From positions 1 through 64,000 of the IMG/VR virus record IMGVR_UViG_3300008266_008316: 64,000 nucleotides of DNA; one strand, 5' to 3'. The notes below the pieces were generated by a model. The model saw only the letters and a list, made by a program, of their open reading frames with translations. It was not told the origin of the DNA and ran no database searches. This document shows, in pieces, positions 50,578 to 58,032 of this stretch. Positions within the stretch are counted from its first letter, which is position 1; each line of letters opens with the position of its first letter. The stretch comes from a virus. The position numbers and the translations under genes were made by a program.

Positions 50578-51751
50578 ATTCGCTGAATTCTTTGATGTAC
50601 CAGAAATTTCTATTGACGATGCGAAGAAACGCTTCGTTGATAATATGGACATGCTTAAAACCATGCCCGTGCAGGAACAGACGCTCTACAAGAAGTGGAA
50701 GGAAGTCAAAGGATATTATGCGAATAAGGTGGACCCGTCCAGAATTGTGAAAGCAAAAATCTGGACGCCCACCGACATTATGAATAAAGAACAGACCGTG
50801 GCTGAAATCAACGCTCTTCAGCCACGGATTCGTTACGTTGTACCCAAGAGCAATGATGAAGTAGATTGGTTGATGCTTCGAGTGTTTTCACATACAATGG
50901 AGTTCGACCAGAACCCCGGTCGTTTCTTGAAGTTTCTTGTTTATGATGAACCTACTGGAAAGTATCTTGGTGCTGTCTCGTTGGGTAGTGATGTTATTGC
51001 GATTACGTGCCGTGACAGCTGGATTGGTTGGGACAAGGACACCAAGCTGAAGGGAAAGTTGAATAACTCTGCTATTGGCACGTGTATTATGGCAACCCAG
51101 CCATTCGGATATAACTTCTTGGGTGGGAAGCTTGTTGCATCAATGTTGACTACAAAAGTTGTTGCTGATGTATGGGAAAAACTGTACAATAATAAACTGG
51201 CGGGACTCACCACAACGTCTTTGTATGGTGGTCACAGTATGTACCAACGTATTCCGTTCTGGAAGGAGATGGGTTTGAGTAAGGGAGCAATCGCTATCAA
51301 ACCCGATGATGATGTATACGATGAATGGCACCAATGGATTAAGGAGAATATGGCAGATGAATACGATAAAAAGATTCGTTCGAAAGATACGGCTCACGGC
51401 CCTGTTACTGGAATTAAACAGCAAATCCTTTCTATCATCTTTAAGGCTGTGGGAATAAGTCAGTCCAAGTATAAGCATGGATTTGAACGTGGAGTGTATT
51501 ATGCTCCGTTGTATGAGAATACACGGGAGTTCTTGAAGGGAGAGATTACAGAGGAACAATTGGTACCGCTGAAGAAACTTGAAAAGGATGTGGACGCTGT
51601 GTTAGATTGGTGGAGGCCGAAGGCCATTCAGCGGTATCTTAATCTCTATGAGCAGGGACGTATCAAGCCAGAGATTTTGTATTATAATAATTTGATTAAT
51701 CTGTCGTGGGATGAGGCAAAAGAAACTTATCTAGGAGATGTCGGACGATGA
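50570..51751 (+). CDS. DUF4338-like (DruA-related) protein
   Basis: A 393-aa protein from the ATG at 50570 (GGAA site). The centre, FLKFLVYDEPTGKYLGAVSLGSD, then CRDSWIGWDKDTK, then CIMATQPFGYNFLGGKLVASMLTTK, resembles the DUF4338 core found in the Druantia protein DruA. The C-terminal about 100 residues are helical. DUF4338 looks GNAT-like and its activity is unknown. Here it is part of a phage operon, so it may modify DNA or nucleotides. It overlaps the next gene by ATGA. Confidence 0.5.
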   Translation: MTKFAEFFDVPEISIDDAKKRFVDNMDMLKTMPVQEQTLYKKWKEVKGYYANKVDPSRIVKAKIWTPTDIMNKEQTVAEINALQPRIRYVVPKSNDEVDWLMLRVFSHTMEFDQNPGRFLKFLVYDEPTGKYLGAVSLGSDVIAITCRDSWIGWDKDTKLKGKLNNSAIGTCIMATQPFGYNFLGGKLVASMLTTKVVADVWEKLYNNKLAGLTTTSLYGGHSMYQRIPFWKEMGLSKGAIAIKPDDDVYDEWHQWIKENMADEYDKKIRSKDTAHGPVTGIKQQILSIIFKAVGISQSKYKHGFERGVYYAPLYENTREFLKGEITEEQLVPLKKLEKDVDAVLDWWRPKAIQRYLNLYEQGRIKPEILYYNNLINLSWDEAKETYLGDVGR

Positions 51752-51999
51752 TTACTGTTACTACTATGGGATTTATTATTGGTCTTGCAGCATATTTCGC
51801 ATTTGGTTTTCTGTTTATGATTATCTGTGCTAAAATGGGATTGATTGGAAAGTATGAACCGTCGTTGTTCTACTGGATTTTTTGGCCGGTTGCTATTTTT
51901 ATGAAGATACTGGATGGGATACTTTTGTATCTTGCACAGATTTCATATCGGATTGAAACATTCGTTGATACACTAAAGCCACAAACAAAAGGCGACTAA
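51748..51999 (+). CDS. Small membrane protein
   Basis: An 83-aa protein with two hydrophobic stretches (about 5-28 and 38-60) and a short C-terminal cytoplasmic tail. ATGA coupling to the upstream gene and a one-base overlap with the next start support it. The function is unknown. Confidence 0.6.
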   Translation: MITVTTMGFIIGLAAYFAFGFLFMIICAKMGLIGKYEPSLFYWIFWPVAIFMKILDGILLYLAQISYRIETFVDTLKPQTKGD

Positions 52000-53324
52000 T
52001 GGATATTACAAACTTTTTAGAATCAACATACGATGCTCATCAGCAGTATGATTATCGTGTGTTGATTTATGGTAACTACACCGATATTGAAAACCTTGAA
52101 CGAGATAGTTTTGTTCAAGTATTGAAACCCGTGCTTACCAATATGGATGACCGGCATAAAATTCATTATACGTTGCTGACCCCATCCACGATTAAAAGTT
52201 TGAACAAGCCCAACGTCAAGCAAGTCATTTACAAGTTGCCCACGTATCCCAATCTGATGCGGACACACTTTGATGCAACGGAGTTCTTGAAGGTAATTGA
52301 TTGGAGACACAATGACTATGATATTATTTATAGTCATCTCCCAGAACATACCTCACAGATTGCGAACGTCATTCATAACAGCACACATCTCATGCCAAAG
52401 ATTATCGGATATTGTCATTGGTTTGAAGTAGCGGAGAACGCTCCCTACGCCAAGACAATGTTCCTTAACAACATTTTGGGCATACTGGAAATGGAAGAAT
52501 GTGGGGTAAATAGTAAGTGGTTGAAGAACTTTGTGATTGAATATGCAAAAGAACATTTCAACGACAATGTGATTGCACAGCTTGACAAGATTATTCAGCC
52601 ACATTACTTGGGCGTAGATAGAAGTGAAGTACGAGATGTCAGTAACATTATTCCCAAGTCGGTTATCTTCAATCATCGTGCGAATGACTACACGGGCTGG
52701 AATTGGTTTGTGAAAGCAATGGATGATCTCTGGCAGAAGCGTCAAGACTTTACCGTCTATACGACCTATGCCAAGATTGACCGTCCGTGGAATAAGCAGA
52801 TTGATGAACCAACGCGTGAAGGATATATGGCACAGATGCAACGGATGCAGTTTGGGGTTGCGTGCTTTGAAGGATATTCGGCATGGAGTATCAGCACCAC
52901 CGATGGGTTGTCAATGAACGTTCCATACTTGCTCCCGAAGAAACTCTGCTATCCCGAAATGGTTCCCGCTGATTATCCATACTTCTATAAGAACCGAGCG
53001 GAATTCGTAGAGAAGTTTGAAGAAATGCTAGATAACCCATTAACCTATAATACTAAAGAACTGTCATATAATATGTTATGGGGTATTAGAATTGACCAAT
53101 GGTTTGATAAGTGGGATAAAGTATTTACGTTTAAGAAGATGTTAAACTCAAAAGCAATTGATAACATCATTGACATTATCCATACTCGGAAGTATATTTC
53201 AAAGTATGACTTATTGAATGAACTCGGATGGGGTGTTCAAATTAAATGGAGCCCGTATCGAAATACGTTACGAGAACACCCAAACATTAAACTAACGGCG
53301 GATGGTTATGAGTGGAAAGACTGA
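51999..53324 (+). CDS. GT-B-type glycosyltransferase with C-terminal HTH-like tail
   Basis: A 441-aa protein. A two-Rossmann layout is suggested by DYRVLIYGNYTDI at the N-terminus and the nucleotide-sugar part near AWSISTTDGLSMNVPYLLP (about residues 300-318). The last about 55 residues (YISKYDLLNELGWGVQIKWSPYRNTLREHPNIKL) look like a small helix-turn-helix module. It lies between clamp and clamp-loader genes, so a DNA-base glycosyltransferase is possible, but protein or glycolipid targets are not excluded. Confidence 0.5.
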   Translation: MDITNFLESTYDAHQQYDYRVLIYGNYTDIENLERDSFVQVLKPVLTNMDDRHKIHYTLLTPSTIKSLNKPNVKQVIYKLPTYPNLMRTHFDATEFLKVIDWRHNDYDIIYSHLPEHTSQIANVIHNSTHLMPKIIGYCHWFEVAENAPYAKTMFLNNILGILEMEECGVNSKWLKNFVIEYAKEHFNDNVIAQLDKIIQPHYLGVDRSEVRDVSNIIPKSVIFNHRANDYTGWNWFVKAMDDLWQKRQDFTVYTTYAKIDRPWNKQIDEPTREGYMAQMQRMQFGVACFEGYSAWSISTTDGLSMNVPYLLPKKLCYPEMVPADYPYFYKNRAEFVEKFEEMLDNPLTYNTKELSYNMLWGIRIDQWFDKWDKVFTFKKMLNSKAIDNIIDIIHTRKYISKYDLLNELGWGVQIKWSPYRNTLREHPNIKLTADGYEWKD

Positions 53325-54228
53325 ACATACGATTTGGGTTGAACGATATCGACCTGATACATTAGAAGGATATGTTGGTAACGATGCTGTCAAGGCAAAG
53401 CTTGCACAGTATATTGAAACACAGGATATTCCTCATCTGTTGTTTTATGGAACGGCCGGAACGGGAAAGACAACTGCGGCAAAGCTCTTGGTGAAAAATA
53501 TTGAGTGTGATTATATGTTTATCAATGCTTCAGACGAACGTGGTATCGATACAGTTCGTGACAAGATTAAGGGATTTGCTTCTACGATTGGATTTAAACC
53601 GTTGAAGATTGTGGTGTTGGATGAAGCAGACTTTTTGGGTCGAGAAGCACAACCCGCTCTTCGTAACTTGATGGAAGCGTATTCGGCTACGACCCGATTC
53701 ATCTTGACGGCAAACTATATCGAACGGATTATTGACCCACTTGTTTCACGAACGCAGGTCTATAAGTTGACTCCGCCCAGTAAGAAAGATGCGGCATTGA
53801 AACTTACCGAGATACTTAAGAATGAAGGCGTTGAATATGATAAACAGACTGTCGTACAGATCGTCAACGCGTATTATCCCGACCTTCGGAAGATTATCAA
53901 TACCGCACAACTCCAAACCCGTGACGGAAATCTGCATGTCAGCGTTGAGGAACTGATTGGCCAGGATATGAAACTGAAAGTGGTGGATGTGCTTACCAAC
54001 TCAATTCCACTAAAGGAAAAAATCAATCAGATTCGACAGATTGTTGCAGACCAACAAATTCAAGATTTTACGGAACTGTATCAACTATTATATCAATATG
54101 TAGAAACATACGCTCCGAATAAAGTACCAGAAGCAGTAATAGCTATCGCTGAAGGATTGTATAGAGATGGTCAAGTCCCCGATAGAGAAATTAATTTCGT
54201 AGCAACTTTGTATACAATTTTAAATTAA
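53302..54228 (+). CDS. 44: Clamp loader ATPase (gp44)
   Basis: A 308-aa protein. WVERYRPDTLEGYVGN is the classic RFC/gp44 start. Walker A is FYGTAGTGKTTAAK (about residue 50), Walker B VVLDEADFLG, the SRC-type motif DPLVSRTQVYKL, and sensor ILTANYIERI. It loads the gp45 clamp with ATP, together with gp62. The start is 53302 or 53308, inside the upstream gene. Confidence 0.9.
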   Translation: MVMSGKTEHTIWVERYRPDTLEGYVGNDAVKAKLAQYIETQDIPHLLFYGTAGTGKTTAAKLLVKNIECDYMFINASDERGIDTVRDKIKGFASTIGFKPLKIVVLDEADFLGREAQPALRNLMEAYSATTRFILTANYIERIIDPLVSRTQVYKLTPPSKKDAALKLTEILKNEGVEYDKQTVVQIVNAYYPDLRKIINTAQLQTRDGNLHVSVEELIGQDMKLKVVDVLTNSIPLKEKINQIRQIVADQQIQDFTELYQLLYQYVETYAPNKVPEAVIAIAEGLYRDGQVPDREINFVATLYTILN

Positions 54229-54237
54229 GAGGATTAT

Positions 54238-54519
54238 ATGTCACAACAGCAACCACCGATGAATTTGGATTTAACTAATGCACAAGATATCACGTGCGAT
54301 AACTGCGGAAACTATACTTTCCAAGAAGTTGCACTGATGAAGCGTATTTCCGCTCTTGTTTCTCCAACTGGTAAGGAAGCAATTGTTCCGATTCCTACAT
54401 TTGCATGTAACGCGTGTGGATTTATCAACAAGCAATTCCTACCTGTTCGTATTCGTGAAGAAGAACTCGCGGCAAATGAACATGCGACCAGCAAGCCGTC
54501 TCTTACTTTAGAGAAGTAA
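54238..54519 (+). CDS. Small zinc-ribbon protein
   Basis: A 93-aa protein. CDNCGNYTF and CNACGFINK form a four-Cys zinc ribbon. An N-terminal Gln/Pro stretch and an acidic C-terminus surround it. I recall similar unannotated proteins next to clamp-loader genes in T4-like phages. The role is unknown. Confidence 0.6.
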   Translation: MSQQQPPMNLDLTNAQDITCDNCGNYTFQEVALMKRISALVSPTGKEAIVPIPTFACNACGFINKQFLPVRIREEELAANEHATSKPSLTLEK

Positions 54520-54520
54520 A

Positions 54521-55099
54521 ATGAATAATGAGGATATGCAGGGATATGGAATTCCCGACATGCGTTCCAGTTCACTAACAGATAAAGGTATTTATTATTT
54601 TGCTGGGGAATTCAACCAAGGTAGTGTGAAGGATTGTATTACTTGGATTCTTGACGCAAACTTTCAAGACAAGACACAATATGAAGCACTTACGCTTATT
54701 ATCAGTAGTTATGGCGGCGATTTGTTTTCAGCATTTGCTCTCATTGATGTAATGCGTGGAAGTGCAATTCCAGTTCGCACAATTGGATTGGGTATTATCG
54801 CAAGTGCAGGATTGATGACCTTTATTGCAGGAGAAAAGGGACATCGAATTATTACACCAAATACCAGTATCCTTTCTCACCAATGGTCTGCTGGTACTTA
54901 CGGAAAGGAACACGAACTAATGGCAAGTCAGAAGCAGTTTGATTTAACCACCAAGCGTATGATTTCACATTATAAGAAGTGTACGGGTCTAACTGACAAG
55001 CAAATTAGAGCAAAGTTACTTCCAGCACAAGATGTCTGGTTGAGTGGAGAGGAAGCTAAGGAGTATGGTCTAGCTGATCAAGTTAGAAGCTTGAGGTAA
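54521..55099 (+). CDS. clpP: ClpP-family serine protease
   Basis: A 192-aa protein. The triad is visible as Ser95 (GIIASAGLM), His120 (SILSHQW) and Asp171 (AQDVWLSGEEA). The size is that of ClpP. No Clp ATPase is seen in the window, so it may work alone on capsid/tail proteins or with the host ClpX/A. Its place between clamp loader and Mom-like genes is unusual for a head maturation protease. Confidence 0.8.
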   Translation: MNNEDMQGYGIPDMRSSSLTDKGIYYFAGEFNQGSVKDCITWILDANFQDKTQYEALTLIISSYGGDLFSAFALIDVMRGSAIPVRTIGLGIIASAGLMTFIAGEKGHRIITPNTSILSHQWSAGTYGKEHELMASQKQFDLTTKRMISHYKKCTGLTDKQIRAKLLPAQDVWLSGEEAKEYGLADQVRSLR

Positions 55100-55101
55100 A
55101 T

Positions 55102-55920
55102 ATGGAAGAAGGTTACGTCAATACTGGTAAAACGATTGTCCGCCATATCAACAAAGATGTGGCGGCGTCGTTTATCATTAAACATCATTACACGCATAAG
55201 TCGTCTAGTTGTCGATATGCGTTAGGGCTCTATCATATCGAAGAATCACATTCATTCTTTGAAGGACAGAGTGAAAAGCTTATTGGCGTAATGACATATG
55301 GACATCCCGTAAGTAATCGCACAGTAGCTTCTATTACAAAAACTCATCCGTTAGAACTGGATGAGGTGTTGGAACTTACTCGGTTAGTGTGTTTGGATGG
55401 ATATGGGAAGAACTTGGAAAGTCATTTTCTTGGGGAATCCTTTCGGTGGTTAAAGTACAACGCGCCAGAAGTGAAAGTCTTGGTGAGTTACGCTGACCCA
55501 GAACAAGAACACACGGGAACTATCTATCGGGCAACGAATTGGTTATATCAAGGATGTGGTGTATCGAAGCTGATGCCTGATTATTCCATCAGATTGTTTG
55601 AACATAGTGATTGGATTCATAGTCGTACAGTAGGGGAGCGATACGGAAATAAAAACGTAGAGAACCTTGCCAGTACGATTGGACATACATTCTGGCGTAA
55701 AGAAGAAACGGCAAAACATCGATACATCTATTTCCTCTGTAATAAGAAAGAGAAGAAACGGATACTAAACGATTTGAAGATTCCTATTATGTCGTATAAG
55801 GATATTAAAGAATACACACAACTTATCCAGAAGGTGTATGTAAAAGATGGGAAGATGGACAAGATAGAAGTGCTACAAGGTGTGGATAACGGCTGGGCAA
55901 ACAAACAACAGGTTATGTAA
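55102..55920 (+). CDS. Mom-like DNA modification protein
   Basis: A 272-aa protein. Blocks IKHHYTHKSSSCRYALGLYH, LIGVMTYGHPVSN, LELTRLVCLDGYGKNLESHFLG, VKVLVSYADPEQEHTGTIYRATNW are the signature of the phage Mu Mom family (GNAT-like). Mu Mom turns adenine into N6-methylcarbamoyl-adenine in phage DNA and blocks host restriction. This copy is longer by about 60 C-terminal residues. Together with the methyltransferase and DUF4338-like genes it suggests that phage DNA carries modified bases. Confidence 0.75.
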   Translation: MEEGYVNTGKTIVRHINKDVAASFIIKHHYTHKSSSCRYALGLYHIEESHSFFEGQSEKLIGVMTYGHPVSNRTVASITKTHPLELDEVLELTRLVCLDGYGKNLESHFLGESFRWLKYNAPEVKVLVSYADPEQEHTGTIYRATNWLYQGCGVSKLMPDYSIRLFEHSDWIHSRTVGERYGNKNVENLASTIGHTFWRKEETAKHRYIYFLCNKKEKKRILNDLKIPIMSYKDIKEYTQLIQKVYVKDGKMDKIEVLQGVDNGWANKQQVM

Positions 55921-55921
55921 T

Positions 55922-56470
55922 ATGTTCGACAAACTTATAGATTTCATTATTAAAATTGGTAAAGACGCTCTTCCATATGTTATTGTGGAGCAGTGGAACG
56001 GTGCCGTACAAACTCGTTTCGGGAAATTCTATAAGGACTTGAAGCCGGGTATTCATCTAAAGCTACCATTCTTCGATGGGATATTTGAAACTACCGTGAT
56101 TACACAATCGGTCAGTCTACCAGCACAGACCTTGACAACACAAGACGAACAAACTATTGTTCTTAAAGCAATCATCAGATACCACGTTTCTGATGTTAAA
56201 AAGTATTTAACAGAAGTGGAACACGCTAACGTTGTATTGGTTGATACCACACAAGGAATGATTCGTGATATTGTCGAGGTTACTGATTGGGTAAATCTCG
56301 TTGACGTTAACAATACTATTACCAAAAAGGTAAAAACATTTGTAAAACGATGGGGAATTTCTATTGAACGTATAACGATTACTGATTTGGGTATCGTTAA
56401 AACCTATCGTATCCTTGGCGATGGTACAGGTACAAAAGTGTTACCTACAGAAGAAGAGAGATTTAACTAA
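55922..56470 (+). CDS. SPFH/band 7 (stomatin-like) protein
   Basis: A 182-aa protein from the ATG at 55922. After an N-terminal hydrophobic/amphipathic stretch it reads EQWNGAVQTRFGKFYKDLKPGIHLKLPFFDGIFETTVITQ, then a SLPAQTLTTQDEQTIVLKAIIRYHVSDV block typical of prohibitin/HflC-type SPFH domains. The long coiled-coil tail of host homologues is missing. It may organise membrane or protease complexes during infection. Its stop overlaps the next ATG by one base. Confidence 0.75.
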   Translation: MFDKLIDFIIKIGKDALPYVIVEQWNGAVQTRFGKFYKDLKPGIHLKLPFFDGIFETTVITQSVSLPAQTLTTQDEQTIVLKAIIRYHVSDVKKYLTEVEHANVVLVDTTQGMIRDIVEVTDWVNLVDVNNTITKKVKTFVKRWGISIERITITDLGIVKTYRILGDGTGTKVLPTEEERFN

Positions 56471-56836
56471 TGCCACCAAAGAAGAAAACACAAACGGATG
56501 CACCAAAGGGAAAAGAACTCTTTGACTTCATCAATATGATATATCAAGATCAGCGTATGGAATCTTTTGATGAGATGACTACCAGAACGTGTACACTATA
56601 TGTTTTTAACTTCTATGTTACCGAAGGGTAGACAGTTTAATAAGTACATCAAAGGACAGAAAGAAGATACCTATGAGTCGTGGCTTGTGGAATTGGTTTC
56701 TAAATATTTTAATGTCTCTACGGTAGAAGCAACAACATATCTTGACATTTATTATGAACACAATAGAGGCGCTCTTCGGATTTTATGTGAACTCCACGGT
56801 ATCGATTCCAAGCAACTTAAGAAGGCAAAACTATGA
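56470..56836 (+). pseudogene. 62: Clamp loader small subunit (gp62-like), interrupted by an apparent +1 shift
   Basis: Frame 1 from ATG 56470 reads MPPKKKTQTDAPKGKELFDF..FDEMT, then runs off to a TAG at 56629-56631. The next frame gives PERVHYMFLTSMLPKGRQFNKYI at about 56582 and continues to 56836. The second part (MLPKGRQFNKYIKG, ESWLVELVSKYFNVS) resembles T4 gp62 (AAVPRGKRYGKWAKL). Dropping one base near 56579-56582 (ATG-ACT-ACC) restores one protein of about 121 aa. It may be a sequencing error, a mutation, or a programmed shift. The 3' part could also start at ATG 56600. Its partner gp44 is 2 kb upstream. Confidence 0.6.
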
Positions 56837-57279
56837 ACTGGCAAACATATTTTAGAACTATAGTTCGCACGATAAAGTTAAAGTCAAAAGATAAATACAC
56901 ACAGATTGGTGCGTTAGTTGTTGGAAAGAATAACGAAATCGTTTCAACTGGATACAATTCCTTTCCACGGGGTATAGATGACTCACACTCTGAACGACAA
57001 GAACGACCGGAAAAATATTATTGGTTTGAACATGCCGAAAGAAATGCTATCTACAATGCGGCACGTATTGGTGTCTCTACTGAAGGTTGTACGATGTACC
57101 TTACTTGTGGTATACCCTGTGCTGATTGCGCTCGCGGTATTATCAATGCTGGTATTACCAAGGTAGTTTGTGAGATTGATCCATCATTCGGTGCACATGG
57201 GAGTATTTGGGAAGAGCATGCAAAACGTAGTCTGATTATGTTTGAAGAAGCTGGAGTGGAGGTTGAATACTATGAGTAG
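56833..57279 (+). CDS. dCMP/deoxycytidylate deaminase
   Basis: A 148-aa protein. Zinc/catalytic residues are His67 and Glu69 in WFEHAERNAI, then CGIPCADCARGI with Cys96 and Cys99. It deaminates dCMP to dUMP for thymidylate synthesis. ATGA coupling links it to the gp62-like gene. Size and motif fit the zinc-dependent deaminase family, although the dCTP-regulated form cannot be confirmed. Confidence 0.85.
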   Translation: MNWQTYFRTIVRTIKLKSKDKYTQIGALVVGKNNEIVSTGYNSFPRGIDDSHSERQERPEKYYWFEHAERNAIYNAARIGVSTEGCTMYLTCGIPCADCARGIINAGITKVVCEIDPSFGAHGSIWEEHAKRSLIMFEEAGVEVEYYE

Positions 57280-57487
57280 TAATGGAAAAGGTGACAATCC
57301 TCGCCCGCTTAGCATAAGCGTGGAGGAATATGCAAATAATTTTGAACGTACATTCGGGTCGAAGAAAACAAAAATGGAGCAACGTATTCAAGAGTTACAA
57401 AACGATATTAATGCAGTCCGAGAAAAATTAGATAATTGCGAGTATAGCGGACTACCTGCTACCTCATCATACAACGAAGGAGAATAA
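57272..57487 (+). CDS. Small NGKGDxPRP-type phage protein
   Basis: A 71-aa protein from the ATG at 57272, 8 nt overlapping the deaminase. SNGKGDNPRPLSISVEEYANNFERTFG is a motif seen in many unannotated phage and prophage peptides. A coiled coil follows. The function is unknown. Confidence 0.65.
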   Translation: MSSNGKGDNPRPLSISVEEYANNFERTFGSKKTKMEQRIQELQNDINAVREKLDNCEYSGLPATSSYNEGE

Positions 57488-57488
57488 T

Positions 57489-57617
57489 ATGGTACATCCA
57501 AATGAAGTCAGAGTTACAGAGTCTAATCGGGATATGTTATTCGCTCTTGCAGAATCGCTTGGTGACAAATATGTACAAGCATTGAAGGAGCAAATCGCCC
57601 GACAAGAAGGTAAGTAA
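57489..57617 (+). CDS. 42-aa peptide, unknown
   Basis: A 42-codon frame starting 2 nt after the previous stop, with AGGAG just upstream. The sequence (MVHPNEVRVTESNRDMLFAL..) is helical and acidic to neutral. Its stop overlaps the next ATG (taATG at 57617). Tight spacing and ribosome site support it. Confidence 0.55.
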   Translation: MVHPNEVRVTESNRDMLFALAESLGDKYVQALKEQIARQEGK

Positions 57618-57841
57618 TGCATCAACTGTATACTGGTAAAGAGTCAGGGAAAACGACAATGGGGAATCACTATGCAATATTGCAGGATTCCCCAGTATCG
57701 TTTCATATAACGGTTGCCGTTGGTGACAATTTAATTTACGAACACCTCGAACGTCCAAGTAGTATAGACGAGGTTCGAAACAAAATAAATGAGCTGGAAC
57801 TAGAATTAATTAATAAGAACCAGACACAAAATAACACATAA
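57617..57841 (+). CDS. 74-aa protein, unknown
   Basis: Coupled to the 42-aa frame by one base. It has an N-terminal Lys/Thr stretch, then a beta-like part and a charged C-terminal helix. It is the last + strand gene before the - strand pair and ends 32 nt inside the convergent gene. Confidence 0.5.
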   Translation: MHQLYTGKESGKTTMGNHYAILQDSPVSFHITVAVGDNLIYEHLERPSSIDEVRNKINELELELINKNQTQNNT

Positions 57842-58013
57842 CAGTACCACCACCTTCACCGTTGATAGGTGACATAGGAATTACATTTACAAGGTTCCAG
57901 CTACCGGTCGGTGCACCTGTAAAAGAATGTGATACATTTGAACCTACATTGTTCAACCACGTTCTGTTCATAGACCCAGATGGCATTTGTGCTACATAAT
58001 ATTGAAATGGCAT
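57810..58013 (-). CDS. 67-aa protein, minus strand, unknown
   Basis: A minus-strand frame starting about 19 nt after the stop of the 455-aa gene, so both are likely one operon. The sequence is rich in Ser, Gly and Asn with a FQYYVAQMPSG start. It may be a small virion component. Its end overlaps the convergent + strand gene by 32 nt. Confidence 0.55.
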   Translation of the reverse strand: MPFQYYVAQMPSGSMNRTWLNNVGSNVSHSFTGAPTGSWNLVNVIPMSPINGEGGGTVMCYFVSGSY

Positions 58014-58032
58014 ATTTTATACTCTACAAGGG

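Noticed and set aside
50570-51751. A complete Druantia defence system
   Set aside because: Only a DUF4338-like gene is present; no DruE-type helicase or other Dru genes are nearby.
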